From Kalymmatonema hyalinum WJT4-NPBG1 (GTDB taxonomy: Bacteria; Cyanobacteriota; Cyanobacteriia; Cyanobacteriales; Nostocaceae), in contig JAHHIB010000021.1 in the NCBI GenBank assembly GCA_019359075.1, forward strand, positions 19,023 through 83,022: a stretch of DNA of 64,000 nt, read 5' to 3'. Positions within the stretch are counted from its first letter, which is position 1. Every line of letters starts with the position of its first letter. A program made the position numbers and the translations under genes. The notes below the pieces were generated by a model. It saw only the letters and a program-made list of their open reading frames with translations. It was not told where the DNA came from and did no database searches. Shown piece after piece: positions 54,467 to 62,766 of the stretch.

Positions 54467-54925
54467 TCACAACTTGGTAAACTCAAATACATCGTAATCG
54501 CCTCCGCGAAGCACAGATTCGGTGTGTTTACCTTGCAAGCGCTTACCGATAACTTGCTCTATAGCACCCCAAACAGCACCAAGCGTATAAGTACATTTAC
54601 GCTCGGAACCTTGGGGTTCGCCTGCACAACAAAAGGTTTCTGAAGTGTAAACTCTAATAACATCCCCTTCTGATACAATGCTGTGAATTATACATAAGCA
54701 AGTCCCATCTTTACCTAAAGCCAACCCAAGTTTGTAGGCAATATCCTCAAAGGATAAAGATGGCTCTGCCAAACCTAATTCTTGTGCGAGATGTCTACCA
54801 CGATTACGTCCAGCTGCAGTCAAGGCGATCGCAGCTGCCTTTTCACCCAAAGCATCTTCTATCCCGACAACTGCTGACTTAAAACAGACAATACTGCTGA
54901 AATCTCCAAGTGTTGGACGTAACAT
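54467..54925 (-). CDS. V4R-like small-molecule-binding domain protein
   Basis: The 152-residue protein looks like a V4R/hydrocarbon-binding-type single domain: GEKAAAIALTAAGRNRGRHL, LGLALGKDGTCLCIIHSIVS and VYTSETFCCAGEPQGSERKC followed by YTLGAVWGAIEQVIGKRL. The cysteine pair and the final GAxxGxIEQ-type helix fit that fold, in which a buried pocket or metal senses small ligands. It has no membrane segment. It is the last gene of the co-directional GTPase/Roadblock/protoglobin cluster, 101 bases after the short Roadblock gene. The family call is by pattern and needs a profile search. Confidence 0.5.
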   Translation of the reverse strand: MLRPTLGDFSSIVCFKSAVVGIEDALGEKAAAIALTAAGRNRGRHLAQELGLAEPSLSFEDIAYKLGLALGKDGTCLCIIHSIVSEGDVIRVYTSETFCCAGEPQGSERKCTYTLGAVWGAIEQVIGKRLQGKHTESVLRGGDYDVFEFTKL

Positions 54926-55026
54926 ACATTATGCTCCAGTAAATAAAGCTCTTTTGGTGTAGCGAATTTAGATTTTGAATGCGCGGATTTTGAATGTAAA
55001 ATCTCAACTTCAAAAGGAGTTAACCT

Positions 55027-55395
55027 TTAAGCCAACAGTGGTATAATTCTGGCAACAGCGCGTTTAATTTCAAGAAACAAAATGCCTTGCTTGACAGCAG
55101 AATTTGCTAAAACCAATAAAACTGCTTCAGCACCACAACTTACTAATACGCCATAGCCTTTCTCACCTTCTACGACAATACGATCAACATTGCCGCGAGC
55201 TAACTCACGTCCAATGCGTTCGCCCAAGGAAAGCATAGATGCAGACATAGCAGCAGTACGCTCTTCATCCATTCCACTTGGTAGTACTGAAGCTAACGTC
55301 AAACCATCAGGGCTAGCAAGAATTGCCCCTTGAACTTCTGCACTACCAGAGACAAAGTTTTGCAGTTCATCCTGTAACATTGAAATGTTAATCAT
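55027..55395 (-). CDS. Roadblock/LC7 protein, MglB-like (copy 1)
   Basis: This 122-residue Roadblock/LC7 protein has the domain SAEVQGAILASPDGLTLASV, LSLGERIGRELARGNVDRIV and VEGEKGYGVLVSCGAEAVLL. The family is a dimeric partner of small GTPases; MglB acts as GAP for MglA and CvnB works in Streptomyces conservons. The start is ATG 55395 behind AGGAAAGACTC; an in-frame start at 55422 has no site. It is about 90 percent identical to the Roadblock domain at 57088, so one gene is a duplicate. It directly follows the GTPase gene in transcription. Confidence 0.9.
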   Translation of the reverse strand: MINISMLQDELQNFVSGSAEVQGAILASPDGLTLASVLPSGMDEERTAAMSASMLSLGERIGRELARGNVDRIVVEGEKGYGVLVSCGAEAVLLVLANSAVKQGILFLEIKRAVARIIPLLA

Positions 55396-55554
55396 GAGTC
55401 TTTCCTGGGAAATTGTTAACAAAATCTGGGATGTAGCGTATCGAGCTTTGACAATTCAAAATTAAAAAAAATAATTTTGAATGAACGAAATTTTTTACAC
55501 CTTGTCTTTTTCAATCACCGTATTTGAAAGCAACATATAAACTTTGGACGGCAT

Positions 55555-56103
55555 TTATTCAGTCGAGTTTTGGTGAAATTCGGCAATTTCTTGGATGAGA
55601 GCAATCAACGCTTGTGTCACCGAAGTTTTACACGTAGCATTGACAGTAATAATCGGCGATCGCGCCTTTTCATCCACCAATCCCAAAGCGATCGCCACAT
55701 CTTCTGCTTCCCATGCATCCGGGCAATCAGTATGAGTCAACCCAATCACATATGGTATCTGCATCCGTTGGTTAACAAAGTTGAGAATACGCCGTCCAAA
55801 ACGTAAATGATCCGGGCGATGTGCATCTACTAGCAGGATGTAGGCATGTGCCTTGGCAATGAGGATATCCCACATAAAGTCAAACCGTAACTGTCCGGGT
55901 GTACCATACAGATGCAGCGATTGATTTGCTGCAATGTTGAGCCGCCCAAAGTCCAAAGCGACTGTGGTTTTCTCCTTCAGTTGTCCGACTTCATCTGTCG
56001 CTTTCCTATCGGTATCCACGACATCTATTTCACTGATTGTGCGAATCAAGGTTGTCTTTCCTGCACCTACGCCTCCTGTCACGACTATGCGTAGGATTTC
56101 CAT
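55555..56103 (-). CDS. MglA/CvnD-like small GTPase
   Basis: The 182-residue Ras-like GTPase carries the P-loop GGVGAGKTT at 10-18, KEKTTVALDFGRLNI as switch I region, and the G3 region LHLYGTPGQLRFDFMWD at 64-78, where TPGQ stands in place of the usual TAGQ. G4 is THTD at 123-126 instead of NKxD. The whole matches the CvnD/MglA-like group, whose members pair with Roadblock proteins. The changed G4 predicts altered base specificity or weak nucleotide selection. It lies between the protoglobin and the short Roadblock gene, as expected for a GTPase-regulator pair. Confidence 0.88.
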   Translation of the reverse strand: MEILRIVVTGGVGAGKTTLIRTISEIDVVDTDRKATDEVGQLKEKTTVALDFGRLNIAANQSLHLYGTPGQLRFDFMWDILIAKAHAYILLVDAHRPDHLRFGRRILNFVNQRMQIPYVIGLTHTDCPDAWEAEDVAIALGLVDEKARSPIITVNATCKTSVTQALIALIQEIAEFHQNSTE

Positions 56104-56385
56104 TTATACCTCCCCAATGGCACTAGAACCATAGTTACAAAACGCTGCTGGGGAAATGACAAGGCTAATCTCAAGACTAGGGGATATAACTTTAATGAGT
56201 AACTTTGAGTGCTCGAGTGCGGATGATTGTGTTAAATACATTAACTTTTGTCCTCTTCAGGAAATTCGACAGTCATCACTTTTGTGTGTACCAATGCAAT
56301 TTCCACAACTATTGCATTTGTAGATTCCGCACCCTGAAATTCCTATATACTGTTGTTTTTAATATTGGGTATTCAGTATATAATA

Positions 56386-56940
56386 TCACATAGAACGTGC
56401 GCCAGTGGTAATTAAGCGCCTAAACAAGCCTTCTGTCCAGCCAGTTTCTTGAAGAACAGCAGCTGAAGAAACTTCCACATAAGCTTGCTCAATAAAAGCC
56501 AAGTCAATCATACAAATACGGCTGAGCGAATCTTTGAGAGCTTCAGTTTTCCCCTCTGTTTGCAGGCGCTTACCGACTTCGTGGATCACCGTCGCCATTG
56601 CTGGAACAACGTGTTGAGGTCCAATCCCAATGCGGACGTGAACTAAACCAATTTTCCAACGGCGATCAGCGTAAGCTGGACCCCACTCATCAATACCTGT
56701 AAACATTTCGTGAAACCATTCAGTAAAGGTTTGGCGGAGGCGATGAATGCGAGCTTCTCCAGTGTGCAAAATCGCATTCATCTCCTGATCGCGTTCCAGG
56801 TAGGCATAAAAGTGGTCAGCCATTTGTGGAGCAATTTCTAACCCCCAGCTTGCATGAGATTTCAGCACAGCTTTGTCTTCATCTGTAAAGCTAGAACGCT
56901 TTTCCAGCGCGGACATAAATGCGTGTGGTTCTAAAGCCAT
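56386..56940 (-). CDS. Protoglobin-domain heme protein
   Basis: The 184-residue protein is a single protoglobin/globin-sensor domain: FTDEDKAVLKSHASWGLEIA and QMADHFYAYLERDQEMNAIL, then RRWKIGLVHVRIGIGPQHVV with His101 as the likely proximal heme ligand in the IGxxHxxIG signature. It has no output domain, so signalling must go through partners. Globin sensors bind O2, NO or CO. It sits between the long Roadblock gene and the GTPase gene on the same strand, which suggests that the gas or redox state of heme feeds the GTPase switch. Free-standing protoglobins are uncommon in cyanobacteria as far as I recall. Confidence 0.88.
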   Translation of the reverse strand: MALEPHAFMSALEKRSSFTDEDKAVLKSHASWGLEIAPQMADHFYAYLERDQEMNAILHTGEARIHRLRQTFTEWFHEMFTGIDEWGPAYADRRWKIGLVHVRIGIGPQHVVPAMATVIHEVGKRLQTEGKTEALKDSLSRICMIDLAFIEQAYVEVSSAAVLQETGWTEGLFRRLITTGARSM

Positions 56941-57087
56941 TGTTCAGTTCTCCTTGTATCAACAAAAACAACTCATCTTGATGATCGTCAAGCAACCCCT
57001 AAAAAGTAGCAATTTATCCTTCAAGTGACTCTAAAATATAAAATTGGCAGCCTTAACATTGGTGTACAGGCTCTTCTGTATTCGCAA

Positions 57088-57771
57088 TCAAGCCAAAAGG
57101 GGTGTAATTTTCGCAACAGCCCGTTTGATTTCAAGAAACAAGATGCCTTGCTTGACAGCAGAACTTGCTAAAACCAATAAAACTGCCTCAACACCACAAC
57201 CCACCAATACGCCGTAGCCTTTCTCACCTTCTACAACAATACGGTCAACACTGCCGCGAGCTAACTCGCGTCCAATGCGTTCGCCCAAGGAAAGCATCGA
57301 TGCAGACATGGCAGCAGTACGCTCTTCATCCATTCCAATTGGGAGTACAGAAGCTAATGCTAAACCATCCGGGCTAGCAAGAATTGCCCCTTGAACTTCA
57401 GCACTACCAGAGATAAAGTCTTGTAATTCATCTTGTAGCATTGAAACTTTGATCATGACTCTTTCCTCCAAAATTTTTGGTAAAGGTGTTCCAGTATTTT
57501 CTGTAGTTGTCACTAAATTCGATATCCAGCGATTCTCGAAAGACTGACATACAACATTCCCAAACTCCTCTTCACTAGGCAAAATGCGGGAATTTTCCGC
57601 CTCCTCGTTTGCAGGAAGGGATAAGGAGTGGTGTTCTGGTTCCCCAGTATTTTCCACTAATGTGGGCAACAAAGAATCTTCTTGAATTGATAAATTTGAT
57701 ACCTTGTCAGGCTTAGTGAACATTCTTTGAAATACTACTGAGAGTAGCTTCAGGACTTTGCCAAAAGGCAT
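57088..57771 (-). CDS. Roadblock/LC7 protein (copy 2), with N-terminal extension or internal start
   Basis: The C-terminal 122 residues are a Roadblock/LC7 domain almost identical to the copy at 55027. The open frame extends 105 residues further upstream, with KVLKLLSVVFQRMFTK as a possible amphipathic helix and then an acidic, unfolded-looking segment. A strong ribosome-binding site (GGAGGAAAGAGTC) stands directly before an internal ATG at 57456, whereas the ATG at 57771 has none. So the main product may be only the domain (57088-57456). The extension could be a decayed separate gene or a regulatory tail. It lies between the PATAN and protoglobin genes. Confidence 0.8.
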   Translation of the reverse strand: MPFGKVLKLLSVVFQRMFTKPDKVSNLSIQEDSLLPTLVENTGEPEHHSLSLPANEEAENSRILPSEEEFGNVVCQSFENRWISNLVTTTENTGTPLPKILEERVMIKVSMLQDELQDFISGSAEVQGAILASPDGLALASVLPIGMDEERTAAMSASMLSLGERIGRELARGSVDRIVVEGEKGYGVLVGCGVEAVLLVLASSAVKQGILFLEIKRAVAKITPLLA

Positions 57772-57939
57772 AGCGGCTAAACAGCTTATCCAATATGGTA
57801 GTTTTTATTATTACATCCTGTTTTGTAAAAAAAGTTTCTTGCCCATCTACTTTTTACATTCTTAGTTTGTTCTCAACAGGACAAAAACCCTCATCCCACC
57901 TAAAAGCCTTCTTAAGAAGGGAGCATAAAACCACAGATG

Positions 57940-58040
57940 TAGACGCGTGATGTCTCCTGCAAAGAAGTTACGCTGTGCCTGCGGCTTATAGTAGCTTCCC
58001 GTAGACCCTTTCGTAAACGCACCTTTGTTGGGGGCTACGA
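57940..58040. repeat. GC-rich palindromic mosaic repeat
   Basis: Phrases such as GTTACGCTGTGCCTGCGGC and GCTTCCCGTAGACCC resemble other palindromic repeats in the window. It lies between the PATAN and Roadblock genes in the cluster. Confidence 0.45.
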
Positions 58041-58047
58041 TTCTCGA

Positions 58048-58926
58048 TTAAGCTTTGCTCTTGAGAAAACCAACCAGATTTTGCAAAAACAAAGTACTTA
58101 TCTTATGTGGTTCTAGTTGTTTAGATTTTTGGAATTGTGAAACAGACGAATTCAGTGAGTTAAAATCCATCGGATAATCATTCAGGTTTAGTGTAGACTC
58201 CGCCAAGGAAACTTCTTCTACCAAACTTACAAGCATCAGCCGGAAAGCAGCTTGCTGGACTATTGCTATTGGTTGGTTGAGTTGAGAGGCGATCGCACTT
58301 AAAGAAACAGTACCATTCGCAAATTCCCACACTTGCCACTCCAAAGGATGCAAGTGAATCTGGGGTTTGTTATGAGTAATACTCGTAATACCAGAACTAG
58401 CATGCGGAAGGACATCGGCTAGCACTTTCCAGTCTTTTAAAGCTCTTACAGCCATCAGAGCCACTTCTATCGTTCTCAGGCTTAATCCTGTCATCTCTTT
58501 CAGAGGTACGGCTGCTTTGCTATCCAGTTTAAAGACTCCCTTTTGGATTGCAAAAAGCTCTCGAACCTGTTGTAATTGGCTGGCAAATAATAGGTTTAGC
58601 TGCTCAGCACTTAACACTCCATGAGTTTTCAATAGTAACCCAAGGGGTGTTGCTAGCGATGTTTCAGGACAAAGTTGTTCAATCACTTGCTGGTTTGCCC
58701 AGCCCCTTTGTATAATTTTGTAGCTTAAACCTTGACCGTTTAAGCTATTAGTAGCAGCAACAACACGCCCTTGGCGAAACCAAATGTAGTAGTAATGCGA
58801 TTTAGAACCTGGAGCATGAAGGTCTGGTAAAGTACAGACTGTTAAACAACCAGATTTTCGCCCTTGGTCAATCAGTTGAAACAATTCAGCCAAGGAAAAA
58901 TCGGTAAAAGAACTAGATAAGCTCAT
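58048..58926 (-). CDS. PATAN/DUF4388-domain regulator
   Basis: The 292-residue protein has a PATAN (DUF4388) domain in its first 115 residues: SLAELFQLIDQGRKSGCLTV, YYYIWFRQGRVVAATNSLNG and GLLLKTHGVLSAEQLNLLFA. A second part at about 120-250 looks like a winged-helix or repeat of the same domain (HPLEWQVWEFANGTVSLSAI). PATAN domains occur in phototaxis and signalling proteins (PatA, PixG) and bind other proteins. It is the first gene of the minus-strand cluster with Roadblock, protoglobin and GTPase genes, so it could be an output or scaffold. The ATG at 58926 begins the usual MSLSSSFTDFSL. Confidence 0.85.
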   Translation of the reverse strand: MSLSSSFTDFSLAELFQLIDQGRKSGCLTVCTLPDLHAPGSKSHYYYIWFRQGRVVAATNSLNGQGLSYKIIQRGWANQQVIEQLCPETSLATPLGLLLKTHGVLSAEQLNLLFASQLQQVRELFAIQKGVFKLDSKAAVPLKEMTGLSLRTIEVALMAVRALKDWKVLADVLPHASSGITSITHNKPQIHLHPLEWQVWEFANGTVSLSAIASQLNQPIAIVQQAAFRLMLVSLVEEVSLAESTLNLNDYPMDFNSLNSSVSQFQKSKQLEPHKISTLFLQNLVGFLKSKA

Positions 58927-59432
58927 TATTAGTGCAAGAACTATAAAAGAATCAATTCATCCGAACTTGCACCCTGATAAATATTTTTTTTAGCAAGTTT
59001 GATACTTGCTTTAGTAAAAAGCGACTTCATCGGCTATTCATTCACTAGAAGCATAAATACAATTTTCAATTAAGAGAACGAGTAATTCTACCAATAAAAA
59101 AAGTCTAGTTTTTGTTTTTAAGTAAATACACGTAAACATATACATTAAAATTTAATTATTACACTTATATTAAAAATTGGCTTTTCTTTAAGTTTAAGGG
59201 ATTTCCAACAAATAAATTATCCCACCCGTCCTATAAACTGGGTGGGCAGGGATGCCCACTCCACAAGAAAAAGTTGGATATTTTTTATTTGGAAGTCCTT
59301 AACAAAGAGATTGGGTTAAGTATTGAGTTTATAGATGTCCATGTGAAATTTCATGAAAAAATAGCAATACAAGTTTTGATTGAATGAGTTCTTACTCAAA
59401 TAAAAATTCATATTTTGCAACATACTGTCACG
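58927..59432. other. AT-rich divergent intergenic region with a MITE
   Basis: The region lies between the divergent PATAN and DUF6816 genes and holds the second MITE copy (59195-59301). Promoters for both genes are expected here but cannot be placed. Confidence 0.4.
59195..59301. mobile_element. MITE-like element, copy 2 (about 107 bp)
   Basis: The ends are inverted: TTAAGGGATTTCC on the left and, read inward from the right, TTAAGGACTTCC, followed on both sides by A/T runs (AACAAATAAATTATCC and AAATAAAAAATATCC). The interior phrase GGGTGGGCAGGGATGCCCAC is related to that of copy 1 at 33536-33678. Both copies lack coding capacity. Confidence 0.7.
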
Positions 59433-60224
59433 ATGCTTGCTATGAAGGTGATTTGGACTTTTTGCTTGGTTTGTTTATTCCTTCTGTTAAATAGGGAGGC
59501 GTTAGCTGGGGAGTTATCTGAGCATTTGCTACATTTTCCCCAGTGGGAAAAATTAACTTCAGTGCGACCTGCTGTCGGAGATTTGGTTTATCCTGACTGG
59601 ATGATGGGTTCTTGGCAAGTGAAAAGTACGCTATGCGATTTAGTTGCACCCTTAGCTCCCGACATCGTTACACCTGGATTTGAGGCTAATCGTCAGTATC
59701 TCAAAGAGCCTATAAGTTTTCCAGTACGATTTGTGCGAAAAACAACGCCTGATCCTAGATTAAAAATCCTTCCCCAAACAAGCCGCAAATCAGCAGTAGT
59801 AGCAGATAGAGCTTTTAATGGCTTGAATTTGGCAAAAGCATATTTAGGCGACACTGTGTTATCCGTCAAACTAGATCCAGATTCTCCTAATCGTCAGATT
59901 ACGTTTTTACGTGGTGAGCGTCAGCTTGTTTCGATTGTCGCAGCACGCGCTACAGAAAATACATCAGATGGCAAGTTCATCACCACAGAAGTGTTTCAAC
60001 AACTGTTTAAAGGTGGCGGACGTCCTTATTTCAACACTGTAGAATCCACCACCGCCTACCGCCAACTCGCTGTGATTAATTCCCCGATAGAGGCGGATCA
60101 AGTCACTGCTGTTTATCTGTCGCCTCAAGATCCAGATTACTTTAAGGCTGGCTCTCGACCAGTCGCACTCTATCGCTATCGCTTGGAATTTCTTCCCATC
60201 GACGAGGTTCCAACTATTCCTTAA
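59433..60224 (+). CDS. DUF6816 exported protein
   Basis: The protein is 263 residues from ATG 59433; starts at 59415 and 59442 are also in frame and none has a clear ribosome-binding site. A signal peptide is present (VIWTFCLVCLFLLLNREALA). The mature part carries VRPAVGDLVYPDWMMGSWQV and LVAPLAPDIVTPGFEANRQY, which matches DUF6816, a family shared by cyanobacteria and plastids. It should be a lumenal or periplasmic beta-rich protein; function unknown. The ABC exporter gene starts 87 bases later on the same strand. Confidence 0.8.
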   Translation: MLAMKVIWTFCLVCLFLLLNREALAGELSEHLLHFPQWEKLTSVRPAVGDLVYPDWMMGSWQVKSTLCDLVAPLAPDIVTPGFEANRQYLKEPISFPVRFVRKTTPDPRLKILPQTSRKSAVVADRAFNGLNLAKAYLGDTVLSVKLDPDSPNRQITFLRGERQLVSIVAARATENTSDGKFITTEVFQQLFKGGGRPYFNTVESTTAYRQLAVINSPIEADQVTAVYLSPQDPDYFKAGSRPVALYRYRLEFLPIDEVPTIP

Positions 60225-60311
60225 GAATGATTTACTCGTTGAGATATTGAATTTTTTGTAGTATGTATGTAGTATAAAATTCCAAGCTAACGCTCTTGAA
60301 CAGAGTGCATC

Positions 60312-62120
60312 ATGGCAAAATTTAGAGATATTATCACATACTATGATCGCTATCGAGCGGTCATTATTTTCAGTATTGCCGCAGCAAGCATCTTTGAAAT
60401 TATTGATTTAGTTGTACCTTATGCTACCGGACAGATTTTAAACGTACTTTCTGGACAACCGGTGGATCGCCTCATGCAGAATGCGATCGCTGCAGTTGCC
60501 AACATCACCCAACTACCACAAAATCGGTTCCTATCTCTTGCAGTGCTAATGAGTTTAATCTTCCTTGTTACCGTTGTGAGAGCGCCGATTCAAATCTGGT
60601 CAGCATGGTGGTATCATTGGTACATTGCTTTACGTACCCGGCAAGATCACTTCAAAAAAACGGTAGCAAAAATCCTCACCCTACCACTAGAATTTTACGA
60701 CGAAAATAACCCAGGACGCATTGCCGGAAAAATTTCCAAAGGTATAGAAAACCACACCTGGACTTATCCAGAAGTCGCGGGACAATTGATTCCAAAGCTG
60801 TTTAGAGTACTGGGAATTTTTGTAGTTATCTTGTTGATCGAGTGGCGCATCGCTTTAATATTTCTAGTTTCGTTCGTGGTTATCCTCAGCTTCACTCTTA
60901 AAGATTTGAAGCAGTTGACGGAACAAGAACGACGGCTAGATAAATACATGGAAAATACCCAAAGCCGCAACTCAGAAATTATCACCAACATCAAAACAGT
61001 CAAAGCTTTTGCCACAGAAGCACAAGAACTGAAACGGCAAAAACAACGGCTTAACCGCGAGTTTAAAGTCGTTGTTTTCCGCATCCATCTTGGTTACATC
61101 AAGCTGGGTACTTTAAGAACGGCTGTCATTCAGTTTTGTGTTTTTATGGTGCTAGGTTTGACGCTGGCGGCTACGGTAAAAGGACAAATTTCCCTGGGAC
61201 ATTTCGTAACCACTTTAACTGTTTCCAGTATGGCTTATGCCGAGTTGGAACCAATTAGCAACCTAGCAGAAATATTTGCCCGTCGCTATGCTTCAATGTT
61301 GGGGTATCACGACTTAATGCAGCAGCCCATTGGGGTAGATGCAGCCAGCCTGGAAGAGAGTACCGAGGCTTACAATTTCACTGGGAAAGTTGAGTTTTCC
61401 CATCTAAGTTTTGGGTACGACAGCGATCGCCCGGTTCTTTCTGACATCAATCTCTTAATTGAACCATATCAAACAGTGGCACTGGTTGGGCGATCAGGTT
61501 CAGGAAAGTCTACTTTAGTGAAATTGCTGTTTCGCTATTTTGAGCCGAATCAGGGAAGCATATTGATTGATGGGCAAGATATTCGGACGTTAGATGTTGG
61601 GAATTATCGACGGCGGTTGGCGATCGTTCACCAAGAAGTAGACGTCTTCAACGGGACTTTGTTGGATAACCTGACATACGGCGATCGACAAGCGACTTTT
61701 CAGCAAGTCGAGGAAGCTTGTAGAATTGCCAGATTAGACGAAGTCATTCGCCAGTTACCCCAAGGTTACTACACAGTTGTCGGTGAGAGGGGTGTCAGGT
61801 TATCTGGAGGACAACGACAGCGATTGGGAATTGCTAGGGCGTTGTTAGTCAATCCAGATGTCCTGATTTTTGACGAAGCCACATCTAGCTTAGATTACGA
61901 GTCTGAGAGATTGATTCAGCTAGCGATGCGCTCAATTTTGGGAACCCGCACCACAATTATCATTGCCCACCGTCTGAGTACAGTACGCGAAGCAGATAAA
62001 ATTGTGGTTCTGGATCAAGGCAAGATTGTGGAAGTCGGTAGCCACGATGAACTTCTGGATCACGAGGGAATTTACCGCCGCTTGCATTCGTTGCAAGAGA
62101 CAGGTGAACTCGTGGGCTAG
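60312..62120 (+). CDS. ABC exporter with fused membrane and ATPase domains (MsbA type)
   Basis: This 602-residue half-transporter has six membrane segments in its first 330 residues, with intracellular coupling loops (LPLEFYDENNPGRIAGKISK). The ATPase domain has Walker A LVGRSGSGKSTLVKL, Q-loop HQEVDVFNG, signature LSGGQRQRLGIARALL, Walker B VLIFDEATSSLD and the switch His in IIIAHRLSTV. All motifs are intact, so it should work as a homodimer or heterodimer. Substrates of this class are lipids, peptides or drugs and cannot be read here. It follows the DUF6816 gene in the same direction. Confidence 0.95.
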   Translation: MAKFRDIITYYDRYRAVIIFSIAAASIFEIIDLVVPYATGQILNVLSGQPVDRLMQNAIAAVANITQLPQNRFLSLAVLMSLIFLVTVVRAPIQIWSAWWYHWYIALRTRQDHFKKTVAKILTLPLEFYDENNPGRIAGKISKGIENHTWTYPEVAGQLIPKLFRVLGIFVVILLIEWRIALIFLVSFVVILSFTLKDLKQLTEQERRLDKYMENTQSRNSEIITNIKTVKAFATEAQELKRQKQRLNREFKVVVFRIHLGYIKLGTLRTAVIQFCVFMVLGLTLAATVKGQISLGHFVTTLTVSSMAYAELEPISNLAEIFARRYASMLGYHDLMQQPIGVDAASLEESTEAYNFTGKVEFSHLSFGYDSDRPVLSDINLLIEPYQTVALVGRSGSGKSTLVKLLFRYFEPNQGSILIDGQDIRTLDVGNYRRRLAIVHQEVDVFNGTLLDNLTYGDRQATFQQVEEACRIARLDEVIRQLPQGYYTVVGERGVRLSGGQRQRLGIARALLVNPDVLIFDEATSSLDYESERLIQLAMRSILGTRTTIIIAHRLSTVREADKIVVLDQGKIVEVGSHDELLDHEGIYRRLHSLQETGELVG

Positions 62121-62249
62121 GGTATGAGGTACAGGGTGTAGGTAGGGTACGCGATAGTTTAACTGTCCGCTGTCACCTATTCCCTTTTTTTCTAAAAAAG
62201 CTTGCATTTCCAAACGCTTGTGATAAGATAATAAATCGTTGGGTGACAA

Positions 62250-62332
62250 GGGTCGGTGTCCGAGTGGCTAATGGAGGCGGACTGTAAATCCGCTGGCTTA
62301 CGCCTACGCTAGTTCGAATCTAGCCCGGCCCA
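62250..62332 (+). tRNA. tRNA-Tyr (anticodon GUA)
   Basis: The 83-nt class II tRNA has the acceptor stem GGGTCGG/CCGGCCC, the anticodon loop CTGTAAA with anticodon GTA, a long variable arm (TGGCTTACGCCTA) and the T-arm GCTAGTTCGAATCTAGC. The discriminator is A and CCA is not encoded. Confidence 0.96.
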
Positions 62333-62426
62333 CCTCAAATTCGGTACCGAGTGCTGAGTTTTGAGTGACTAAAAAACTAATATAGTGACTTAGCATTCAC
62401 AACTCAGCATTTTAAAACATAAGTCT

Positions 62427-62498
62427 GCCCGTGTAGCTCAGTGGTAGAGCACACCCTTGGTAAGGGTGAGGTCACGAGTTCAATCCTCGTCACGGGCT
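62427..62498 (+). tRNA. tRNA-Thr (anticodon GGU)
   Basis: The 72-nt cloverleaf has the acceptor stem GCCCGTG/CACGGGC, the anticodon stem ACCCT/AGGGT with loop TGGTA and anticodon GGT, and the T-arm CGAGTTCAATCCTCG. It is followed by a T-rich stretch. It differs from the tRNA-Thr at 20458 in anticodon. Confidence 0.96.
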
Positions 62499-62532
62499 TT
62501 TAAAAAACCTGCTATATTAGGGACTATTACTT

Positions 62533-62602
62533 AGTTGCATAGGTTGGTGTGTACTTCACCAGTATCACTTTTTGCAACTCTAGTTGCATAGAAGTTGCAT
62601 AA
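62533..62602. repeat. Three AGTTGCATA direct repeats beside tRNA-Thr
   Basis: AGTTGCATAG (62533-62542 and 62582-62591) and AGTTGCATAA (62593-62602) stand in one direction, and TTGCAACT at about 62572 is an inverted form. They lie just after tRNA-Thr and before the AT-rich broken gene. They could be integrase arm sites or operators. Confidence 0.4.
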
Positions 62603-62766
62603 CAGAATTACTTATCGAATAATTCTAATAATATATAAGATAAACTTTTAACCAATAACTCATCTAACGACTTTATCACCATTGAGAAATAAGCAGCCAA
62701 GCTATTTCCACCTACAACCCCTCTAATTAATTTAGTTATCAATACTAATTACATTACCTTGCTTAT

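Noticed and set aside
54434..54643. 69-codon plus-strand ORF over the V4R-like gene
   Set aside because: Antisense shadow of the better supported minus-strand gene.
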